Positions 6,887-12,634 of a stretch of DNA of 12,634 bases are shown one piece after another (positions within the stretch are counted from its first letter, which is position 1; each line of letters starts with the position of its first letter). The position numbers and the translations under genes are program-made. Below the pieces are notes generated by a model, which was not told where the DNA came from, did no database searches, and saw only the letters and a list, made by a program, of their open reading frames with translations. Origin of the DNA: Scatomorpha merdavium (lineage in GTDB: Bacteria; Bacillota; Clostridia; Oscillospirales; Oscillospiraceae); assembly GCA_018711415.1 (NCBI GenBank), contig DVIJ01000139.1:1-12634 (forward strand), given 5' to 3'.

Positions 6887-8409
6887 AGCTCCGCCAACTC
6901 CCCGAAGGCTCCACTCAGCGCGGGGTAGAGCTTCGTATAGAGCTCATAGTACGGCTCATACTTCACCGCGGCACCGGGCTGTGGAGTCGTGAGGCCGTCC
7001 TGAATAACGATCGCGTCCGCAGCCTCGGCCACGCTTCCGTACACGCCCGAGCACACGCCCGCAAGTATGGCAGCTCCCAGCGCAGGACCCTCCAGCGCAA
7101 GCCTGGAGGTTGCTATGCCGCAGTTCAGGGCGTCCGCCAGCATCTGACGCCAGAAGGCGCTGCGAGCACCACCGCCGCAGGCGGTCATCGTCTCCGGGGC
7201 CGCGCCCATCTCGCGCAGTATGTCCAGGCACTGCCTTTGCGAGAATGTAACGCCCTCCATCACTGCGCGGATAAGGTCGCCCCGGGTATGCATGGCGGAC
7301 AGTCCGATGAAAGCTCCTCTCGCCCGCTCGTCGAGGAGCGGCGAGCGCTCGCCCATGAGGTAGGGCAGGTATATGAGCCGATTGGAGCCTATGGGAGAGC
7401 GCGCTGCCTCCTCGGTCATGATATCGTAGGGGTCCACGCCACGGCGTTCCGCCTCGGCCCGCTCCTCTGCGCAGAAGTTGTTCCTGAACCACTGCAGGGA
7501 AAGCCCCGCCGACAGCGTACAGCTCATGGCCGTCCAGGCCCCCGGCACGGCGGCACAGAAACTGTGTACGCGGCCCTTGGGGTCTATGGTCACTTTATCT
7601 GAATGTGCAAAGATGACGCCTGAGGTCCCCAGTGTGACGAAGGCGCGGCCCGGACGCACCACGCCCGTGCCTATGGCTGCCGCGGCATTGTCGCCCGCGC
7701 CTCCCGCAACGGGCGTACCGGGGCGAAGCCCGGTGAGCTTAGCAGCCTCGGCCGTCACCTCGCCCGTCACCTCGCAGGACTCGTACATTCTGCCCAACAG
7801 GCCGCGGTCTATCTCCAGTGCGTCGAGCACCTCCTGCGACCATTGACGTTTCGGCACGTCCAGGAGGTTCATGCCCGAGGCGTCGGACACCTCCGTGGCA
7901 AATTCGCCCGTCAGCTTGTAGCGCAGATAGTCCTTGGGCAGAAGGATGCGGCGGCATCTCTCATAGATTTCCGGCTCGTTCTTGCGGACCCAGAGTATCT
8001 TCCCCGCCGTGAAACCCGTGAGCGCCGGGTTGGCGGTGATGTCAATGAGCCGCTGCGCGCCGACCTTTTCGGTTATTTCCCGGCACTCCGCGCCTGTCCT
8101 GCCATCGCACCAAAGGATTGCGGGACGGAGAACTTCACCCGCGGCGTCCAGCATGACGAGGCCATGCATCTGTCCCGAAAGGCCGACGCCCTTTATCTCT
8201 CCCGCGTCCACTCCGCTCTCGGCTATGACGGAACGTATCGTCTCGCAGGCCGCGCGCCACCAGTCCGAGGGATCCTGCTCGGCCCATCCATTTCTGGGCT
8301 GGCTGAGCGGATACTCGATCGTGCGCGAGGCAACGCGTCTGCCGCCCTCGTCGAAGAGCGCCGTTTTTGTACCGGATGTGCCGAGGTCTACGCCTATGAG
8401 GTATGCCAT
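6883..8409 (-). CDS. xylB: Xylulokinase
   Basis: Phosphorylates D-xylulose to D-xylulose 5-phosphate with ATP, feeding the pentose phosphate or phosphoketolase routes. The 508-residue protein is a full-length FGGY-family kinase. It shows the N-terminal phosphate loop GVDLGTSGTKTALFD (6-20), the xylulokinase substrate block GLSGQMHGLV (76-85), PAILWCDGRT (96-105), and GGAGDNAAAAIGTG (236-249), in which Asp240 matches the catalytic base. VTLGTSGVIFAHS follows shortly after, and the C-terminal ATP site TACGGGARSAFWRQML lies around 410. GLSGQMHG favours xylulokinase over glycerol, ribulose or gluconate kinases. The start ATG has GGGAGGGGAG about eight bases upstream. It follows xylA after 20 bases and overlaps the MFS gene by 4, as expected of one polycistron. 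Unlike xylA, its frame is intact, so the pathway would be blocked only at the isomerase. Confidence 0.95.
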   Translation of the reverse strand: MAYLIGVDLGTSGTKTALFDEGGRRVASRTIEYPLSQPRNGWAEQDPSDWWRAACETIRSVIAESGVDAGEIKGVGLSGQMHGLVMLDAAGEVLRPAILWCDGRTGAECREITEKVGAQRLIDITANPALTGFTAGKILWVRKNEPEIYERCRRILLPKDYLRYKLTGEFATEVSDASGMNLLDVPKRQWSQEVLDALEIDRGLLGRMYESCEVTGEVTAEAAKLTGLRPGTPVAGGAGDNAAAAIGTGVVRPGRAFVTLGTSGVIFAHSDKVTIDPKGRVHSFCAAVPGAWTAMSCTLSAGLSLQWFRNNFCAEERAEAERRGVDPYDIMTEEAARSPIGSNRLIYLPYLMGERSPLLDERARGAFIGLSAMHTRGDLIRAVMEGVTFSQRQCLDILREMGAAPETMTACGGGARSAFWRQMLADALNCGIATSRLALEGPALGAAILAGVCSGVYGSVAEAADAIVIQDGLTTPQPGAAVKYEPYYELYTKLYPALSGAFGELAEL

Positions 8410-8429
8410 GTCTCTACTCCCCTCCCTGT

Positions 8430-9739
8430 TCAGCGGAACAGGATGTTGTTAATTATTGTCTCAAAATACTCCTGCCGCCCGCTCGGGACCTCAATGCTCC
8501 CGAGTCCCAGCGCATATTCCGAGAGCGACTCGAGCGTTGCCCGGCCCTCGACTATGTCCATGCCCACACCGCTGTGGTAGCTGGCGTAGCGGTCGCGCAC
8601 AAAGCTGTCCAGCCTGCCGTCCTCGATGATGGCCGCTGCCTTGCGCAGGCCAAGCGCAAAGGCATCCATGCCCGCGATGTATGCCAGCAGGATGTCCTCC
8701 AGCGTGTTTGAAGGCCGGCGCGTCTTGGCGTCGAAGTTCAGGCCTCCGTTTGTGAAACCGCCCGCTCTCAGGACCTCTAACATACAGAAAGTGGTGTCGT
8801 ATATGTTGGTCGGGAACTGGTCGGTGTCCCAGCCGAGGAACAGATCTCCCTGGTTGGCGTCGATGGAGCCGAAGGAGCCGTTCACTATCGCCATCCTCAG
8901 CTCATGCTGGAAGGTGTGTCCAGCCAGAGTGGCGTGGTTGGCCTCTATGTTCATCTTGAAATCCCCGCTCAGGCCGTACTTGCGCAAAAAGTTCATGCAG
9001 GTTGCAACGTCGAAGTCATTCTGGTGCTTAGTCGGCTCCTTGGGCTTCGGCTCAATGTAGAAGTCGCCGGTGAAGCCGTGAGCGCGGCCATAGTCGCGCG
9101 CCATTGCCAGGAAGCGCGCAAGGTTGTCCAGTTCAAGGCCCATGTCTGTGTTGAGCAGGGTCTCGTAGCCCTCGCGCCCGCCCCAGAACACATAGCCGCT
9201 GGCGCCGAGCTCGATAGCCGCGTCGATGCAGGCCCTGACCTTCGCCGCCGCAACGGCAAAGACGTCCGCACAGCAGCTCGTTGCCGCTCCGGCCATGAAC
9301 TTTTTGTCGCCAAAGTTGTTGGCCGTCACCCAGAGGCACTTCTTGCCGTGCCGCTCCTGCAACTCGCGGATATAACCTACCATGGCGCGGAAGTTTTCCA
9401 GGCTTTCTGCCAATGTAGCCCCCTCAGGCGCGATGTCCACGTCGTGGAAGCAGTAGTAATCCAGCCCGAGCTTGTCCATCAGCTCAAATGCGAAGTCCGC
9501 CTTGGCGCGGTATCGCTCCATGGGCTCCGACTTGCCGAAGTTCTTGTCCATCGTGTCGCCGCCGAACATGTCCGTACCTGAGGCGTTTATCGTGTGCCAG
9601 TAGCTGAGGGCAAACTTAGCTGCTCGCGCATGGGTTTGCCGCAAACGAGCTCATCGGGGTCGTAGTATTTAAACGCAAAGGGCTCATCGCTTTCCGGACC
9701 GAGATAGGGTATCTTTGTGATCTCGCCGTAGGTTTTCAT
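8430..9739 (-). pseudogene. xylA: Xylose isomerase xylA, interrupted by a one-base frameshift near its 5' end
   Basis: XylA interconverts D-xylose and D-xylulose using two divalent metals. From ATG at 9739, which has a good ribosome site, 41 codons read as a normal XylA N-terminus (PFAFKYYDPDELVCGKPMREQL). The frame then turns to nonsense and stops at TAA 9587-9589, giving a 50-residue peptide. The normal sequence resumes at once in another frame (KFALSYWHTINASGTDMFGG) and runs intact to 8430. One missing base at about 9617-9619, for example CTAAG for CTAAAG or CTGAAG, restores a 436-residue protein, the usual length. The rest is conserved: FHDVDIAPEG (His99, Asp102 in restored numbering), EPKPKEPTKHQ, NIEANHATLAGHTFQHE and DANQGDLFLGWDTDQFP. 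A TTG at 9644 could start the long frame but has no family N-terminus. It may be a lesion or a sequencing error; no slippery heptamer is seen. Confidence 0.9.
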
Positions 9740-9744
9740 CAGTG

Positions 9745-9752
9745 CTCCTCCC
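9745..9752 (-). promoter_or_regulatory. Ribosome binding site of xylA (GGGAGGAG)
   Basis: GGGAGGAG on the minus strand stands five bases before the ATG at 9739 and just after the guaD stop (9759-9761). It fixes the native xylA start upstream of the frameshift, and so supports the view that the long downstream frame is the body of a broken gene rather than a gene with its own start. Confidence 0.75.
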
Positions 9753-9758
9753 TTTCAT

Positions 9759-11039
9759 TCAAAACAGCATCGCGCCGCGCACAAACTTGTGCTCAATGTC
9801 CCTGTCATCCGAAAGATAAATGCTTCGCTCAAGTCGTTCAGCTATGTCAGATGCGGTTTCCGGGCGATACCGCTTGTCACTCAGCACAATGGCGTCGAAC
9901 TCACGGCCGGGCTTGAAGCTGCCGGTGTTGAAGAACTCTCCCCCACCCGCCGTGCCAAGCCAAAAGGCTTCCGGCGCCGTTAGGGCTTTCAAGCTATCGT
10001 CCACAAGTCTCCAGCGCAGTTTGGATACCTGTATCGAATCTGCCATGGCACGGAAAATGCTGGTCACGGTCCCTCCTGCCACGTCGCTGCCGAGTCCGAC
10101 ATGCAGGCCCATGTCAAGAAAGCTCCTGACAGGCGCTATCCCGCTGGAGACATTCATGTTCGAAGCCGGGCAGTGCGCAATGTATACTCCGCGCTTACGT
10201 ATCAGCTCAAGCTCCGGCGGAGCGGAAAGAACACAGTGGGCCATGACTGTCTTGCCGCCCTCACCCCCAAACAGGCCGAAGCTGTCGTAAGCCTCGCCGT
10301 AGAAGCGGGAATCCGGGCAGAGTTCGCGTACAAGTTCAACTTCCGCTCGGTTTTCTGAAAGGTGCGACTGTACTGCCGTGCCGCACTGCCTGCGTATCTC
10401 ACCCAGCGCGCGGAGCAGCTCATGTGAGCAGGACGGGATAAACCGCGGTGTAAGAGCCGGCTCTGTAGCCACATAGTGGCGTCCGGCGACGGCATCGAGC
10501 CAGCGTATGGTCTCCGCGGCGGCGGAGGCGGCATCCGGTTCGCGCAGGTTGTCCGGTGCGTTTTGGTCCATGCTGACTCTGCCGACCATGGTCGCAAGTC
10601 CGGACTCGTCCAAAAGGTCCATAAGCAGCAAGGTAGCCTCGGTGTGAGCCGAGGCAAAAACGCAAGCTCTCGTATTCGGTCCGCGGCGCATATCCTCCAC
10701 GAAACGGCTGTAAGCGCGCTCTGCATAGTCCAAATCCGCAAAGCGCGCCTCCTCCGGAAACGCATAGCGCTCCAACCAATCCAAAAGCTCCACATCCATA
10801 CCCGTGCCGCGGTAGGCGAACTGCGCCGCGTGTACATGCAGGTCCACCAATCCCGGCAGCACGAGCATACCCGGGTATTCCAGCACCGAAATTCCTGAGT
10901 ATTGCTCCGGCAGCGAGCTGAACACCCCCGCCGAGCGCCCTTCCTCGCAGACCACATAGCCGTCTTTCACGCATTCCAGCTCGTTTGGTCCCTTGCTGTG
11001 GCAGATATCACCGTGTATCGCAAAGCTCGTCTTGGCCAT
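9759..11039 (-). CDS. guaD: Guanine deaminase
   Basis: Hydrolyses guanine to xanthine and ammonia; zinc-dependent cytosolic amidohydrolase. The 426 residues have the metal pair His68/His70 in LPGLVDLHVHAAQ. Further ligands are His226 in QSHLSENRAEVE (with Glu229 as proton shuttle), His268 in TVMAHCVLS and Asp319 in GLGSDVAGG. Guanine deaminase marks are the RGTGMDVELLDWLERYAFPEE block (77-97), AHTEATLLLMD (131-141), VSMDQN (155-160) and LTPRFIPSCS (196-205, with Arg199-Phe200 expected near the purine). These separate it from cytosine, adenosine and chlorohydrolase relatives. The usual Pro before Gln73 is Ala here, a mild change. The start has GGGGAG nine bases upstream and a promoter at 11075-11103. 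It ends 19 bases before xylA, so it appears to lead a pentose operon, an unusual setting for a purine gene. Confidence 0.9.
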   Translation of the reverse strand: MAKTSFAIHGDICHSKGPNELECVKDGYVVCEEGRSAGVFSSLPEQYSGISVLEYPGMLVLPGLVDLHVHAAQFAYRGTGMDVELLDWLERYAFPEEARFADLDYAERAYSRFVEDMRRGPNTRACVFASAHTEATLLLMDLLDESGLATMVGRVSMDQNAPDNLREPDAASAAAETIRWLDAVAGRHYVATEPALTPRFIPSCSHELLRALGEIRRQCGTAVQSHLSENRAEVELVRELCPDSRFYGEAYDSFGLFGGEGGKTVMAHCVLSAPPELELIRKRGVYIAHCPASNMNVSSGIAPVRSFLDMGLHVGLGSDVAGGTVTSIFRAMADSIQVSKLRWRLVDDSLKALTAPEAFWLGTAGGGEFFNTGSFKPGREFDAIVLSDKRYRPETASDIAERLERSIYLSDDRDIEHKFVRGAMLF

Positions 11040-11074
11040 CGTACATTACTCCCCGGGAAATTATTATCTACTCT

Positions 11075-11103
11075 AAAATACACCAGTCCCGGCCTTTTTT
11101 CAA
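11075..11103 (-). promoter_or_regulatory. Promoter of the guaD-xylA-xylB-MFS operon
   Basis: On the minus strand TTGAAA (11103-11098) and TATTTT (11080-11075) are separated by exactly 17 bases. The start would fall near 11068, about 29 bases before the guaD ATG. The -35 box lies only 4 bases after the end of the FkbM-type gene, and no clear hairpin terminator separates the two, so some readthrough from that gene is also possible. No catabolite-response or XylR-like operator could be recognised. Confidence 0.65.
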
Positions 11104-11107
11104 GCAC

Positions 11108-12031
11108 TCAAACCGCCAGCAGGCTTATCTCCGTCGGATAAATGGGCGAACCTCGGTAGCGCAGATAAAAACGGTAATCTCTGGATATTTCGTGTATTAT
11201 CTGAGGTATGCGCCATAGGTCCTCGTTGCTGTGATAGACGGATATGAGGAGCTTTGGATGGTCGTTGAGTATGTGACCACGCGCCCCGGCAAGAGCGCGC
11301 TGTTCCATGCCTTCAATATCCGCCTTAATAAGCGTAACAGGCTCCTCGATGTCCAGGTCAAGGGTAGTCACTTCTACCTCTCCCTCTGAATCCGGCAGGA
11401 GGCGGTTGGCGGAGGCATATTCGTTCGGACTGAGGCTGAGCCTGCCCGGCATGTCAGCCACGCCCTTGAGCCTCAGTTCAATATCGCGCAGGCCCGCAAG
11501 GTTTTTTTGCAGTTTTCCAAAGCTGTCCGGCGTGATCTCGTAGCAATATATCCGGCGGTAGCAGTCCTCGCCGTAGTTGCGTATGTAGGACTTCACAGTG
11601 TCGCCCGTATAGGCGCCGAGGTCCACAACCACCTCCTCCGGCGTACAGCTCACGACATCAAGGTCAAAATAGTCGTCGTACATATACTCCTTTGTCTGGG
11701 CGGTGGATGTGAAGTCATAACGATACCAATTGCTGAGAATTGAATATAGGGTCTTTTTTGAGCGGTAATCCTCCAGGCGCTCATAGAGCCAGGCGTATTC
11801 ACCGATGTGTTCGAAAAGGGCCAGCTCCTTGAGCTCTATCTGCTCGAAAATACCCTGCTGCGGGTCCAGCCTACCCCAGTACCCGAAACGGTTGAAAAAG
11901 TCCTGACAGCTTTTGCGCGTTTCGGCCGGGACGCGGTCAAAGTCGCGGCGGATGCGGTAGTAGAGCTCCTTCTCGCCCAGCGAGCGTATCTCCTGCACAA
12001 GCTCCGAAAAGCTGCGGTCAATGACGTTCAT
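11108..12031 (-). CDS. FkbM-family SAM-dependent methyltransferase
   Basis: A 307-residue protein with no signal peptide or membrane segment. Residues 1-125 are a helical, charged N-terminal part I do not recognise. The FkbM methyltransferase domain follows: motif I VVVDLGAYTGDT (134-145), YCYEITPDSFGKLQKNL (162-178, with acidic Glu165 for the SAM ribose), then the family core VTTLDLD (221-227) and TLIKADIEGMEQRALAGA (233-250). The closing part includes KLLISVYH (260-267) and the terminal RYRGSPIYPTE (291-301). Known FkbM members O-methylate sugars or macrolide hydroxyls; in bacteria they often lie near glycan genes. The start is set by GGGGAG seven bases upstream. It is divergent from a secreted surface protein across 136 bases and lies 68 bases upstream of guaD on the same strand. 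The acceptor is unknown; glycan modification is a guess from the family. Confidence 0.87.
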   Translation of the reverse strand: MNVIDRSFSELVQEIRSLGEKELYYRIRRDFDRVPAETRKSCQDFFNRFGYWGRLDPQQGIFEQIELKELALFEHIGEYAWLYERLEDYRSKKTLYSILSNWYRYDFTSTAQTKEYMYDDYFDLDVVSCTPEEVVVDLGAYTGDTVKSYIRNYGEDCYRRIYCYEITPDSFGKLQKNLAGLRDIELRLKGVADMPGRLSLSPNEYASANRLLPDSEGEVEVTTLDLDIEEPVTLIKADIEGMEQRALAGARGHILNDHPKLLISVYHSNEDLWRIPQIIHEISRDYRFYLRYRGSPIYPTEISLLAV

Positions 12032-12077
12032 GATATCACTCCCCTGCTAAAGCATATTGCCGCGTTTATAAAATATT

Positions 12078-12088
12078 CTGAGGCTCAG
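12078..12088. repeat. Small inverted repeat CTGAG-G-CTCAG in the divergent intergenic region
   Basis: A perfect 5-base inverted repeat around a central G lies seven bases upstream of the -35 box of the rightward promoter and between the two divergent genes. It could be an operator half-site pair, but it is short enough to arise by chance. Confidence 0.25.
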
Positions 12089-12094
12089 TCGATA

Positions 12095-12123
12095 TTGACA
12101 AATTTTGAGCATTGTGATAGTAT
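12095..12123 (+). promoter_or_regulatory. Near-consensus promoter of the secreted beta-helix-like gene
   Basis: Consensus TTGACA (12095-12100), a 17-base spacer and TAGTAT (12118-12123) preceded by TGA, an extended -10. Start of transcription would be near 12130, giving a leader of about 38 bases with AGGAGG at its end. This is the strongest sigma-A-type promoter in the window. The opposite strand has AT-rich -10-like sequence near 12064-12075 for the FkbM-type gene but no convincing -35. Confidence 0.8.
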
Positions 12124-12155
12124 TGGGCCATCCACAGCAATATTTATCGGATCTT

Positions 12156-12161
12156 AGGAGG
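12156..12161 (+). promoter_or_regulatory. Consensus ribosome binding site AGGAGG
   Basis: A full AGGAGG six bases before the ATG at 12168. It fixes the start of the partial secreted protein and, with the strong promoter, implies high expression. Confidence 0.85.
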
Positions 12162-12167
12162 TCTGAC

Positions 12168-12634
12168 ATGAAAAAGAAAATTTTTGTAGCGGCGTTGGCG
12201 CTGATATTTGCACTTGCGCTGTTCCCATCCCTGGCCCTGGCAGACGGGGCATACGAGCAGTTAAAGAATGATATCGCCAGCGCACCCGCTGACGGCACAG
12301 AAACGCTTGTCACGCTCAGCGGCGATATCACAAACTTTGAAACTGCCGATATTCTTACTATCAAGGCTGGTCAAAACATTGTTCTGGATATGAACGGACA
12401 CAGCATCACTGTCGCCTCCGACTTTGAAGGAAGGCCGTTCGTGAACAACGGCAGCCTAACAGTCAAGGGCAACGGCAAAATCGACAGCTCTGCTTCTGCA
12501 AGCGGTGGGCTTGGCGCTATCAACAATTATGGTACGCTGGTTATCGAGAACGGCACCTTTGTCGGCGCAAAATACGCAAGTGGTTCCTGCATAAGGAACT
12601 CGGGCAGCTCTGCTGAGCTCTACATAAAAGACGG
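12168..12634 (+). CDS. Secreted beta-helix-like surface protein, N-terminal fragment (runs off window)
   Basis: Only the first 155 codons are inside the window, and the frame is open to the edge. Residues 1-25 are a clear Sec signal peptide (MKKK, hydrophobic core, LALA cleavage before DG). The mature part is rich in Gly, Asn, Ser and Thr and shows the pattern of pectate-lyase-like right-handed beta-helix surface proteins: LTIKAGQNIVLDMNGHSI, then VNNGSLTVKGNGKI, INNYGTLVIENGTF and IRNSGSSAELYIKDG at roughly 20-25-residue steps, each with N-x-G turns. Such proteins in gut Firmicutes are often very large, with C-terminal Ig-like, repeat or anchor domains; those cannot be seen here. It has its own near-consensus promoter and ribosome site and is divergent from the FkbM-type gene. 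Function is unknown; adhesion, glycan binding or a lyase role are all possible. The codons look somewhat less GC-rich than in neighbours. Confidence 0.85.
   Translation, partial: MKKKIFVAALALIFALALFPSLALADGAYEQLKNDIASAPADGTETLVTLSGDITNFETADILTIKAGQNIVLDMNGHSITVASDFEGRPFVNNGSLTVKGNGKIDSSASASGGLGAINNYGTLVIENGTFVGAKYASGSCIRNSGSSAELYIKD

Noticed and set aside
9610..9625. Programmed frameshift in xylA
   Set aside because: The site reads CAGCTAAGTTTG. It is not an X-XXY-YYZ slippery heptamer, no stimulatory hairpin is obvious, and xylose isomerase is not known to use recoding. Simple base loss or sequence error is more likely.
11040..11107. Terminator between the FkbM-type gene and guaD
   Set aside because: There is an A-run on the minus strand but no clear GC-rich hairpin followed by T; the region is better explained as the guaD promoter.
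12047..12364. 105-codon minus-strand frame covering the right-hand intergenic region and the start of the secreted protein
   Set aside because: It overlaps the strong promoter, ribosome site and signal peptide of the plus-strand gene, which are far better supported.

Overview
The window is GC-rich DNA, by eye well above half G+C, so most antisense frames are open by chance. It suggests a Gram-positive anaerobe of the Clostridia, plausibly an Oscillospiraceae-like gut lineage. The reasons are a SpoIID/LytB-type secreted protein directly upstream of queA, strong AGGAGG-like ribosome sites on most genes, dap genes in a short operon, and a Sec-secreted beta-helix-type surface protein. The assignment to a lineage is inference; no rRNA or tRNA gene is present. 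No gene-free stretch exceeds about 205 bases.

Layout. Bases 1-2657 (minus strand) hold spoIID-like then queA; queA runs off the left edge. Bases 2658-2861 are a divergent intergenic region with a perfect TATAAT box, a 9-base direct repeat and a possible leader stem. Bases 2862-5651 (plus strand) are asd-dapA-dapB, three consecutive steps of the aspartate-to-diaminopimelate/lysine route, closed by a strong intrinsic terminator at 5656-5691. Bases 5690-11039 (minus strand) are a tightly packed operon read guaD, xylA, xylB, MFS transporter, driven by a well-formed promoter at 11075-11103. Bases 11108-12031 (minus) encode an FkbM-type methyltransferase. Bases 12032-12167 are a second divergent intergenic region with a near-consensus promoter. 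From 12168 to the right edge (plus) is the start of a secreted beta-helix-like protein.

How the genes work together. asd makes aspartate semialdehyde, DapA condenses it with pyruvate, and DapB reduces the product towards diaminopimelate for peptidoglycan and lysine. XylA and XylB would convert D-xylose to D-xylulose 5-phosphate, with the MFS protein the likely sugar importer. Guanine deaminase as first gene of that operon is unexpected and links purine salvage or breakdown with pentose use.

The most notable single observation is that xylA is broken. Its first 41 codons and the remaining 395 lie in different frames, and one missing base near 9617-9619 explains it exactly. This is either a real lesion or a sequence error. 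I did not find a CRISPR array, mobile element, defence system or clearly new system; the remaining leads are contextual and are listed as findings.
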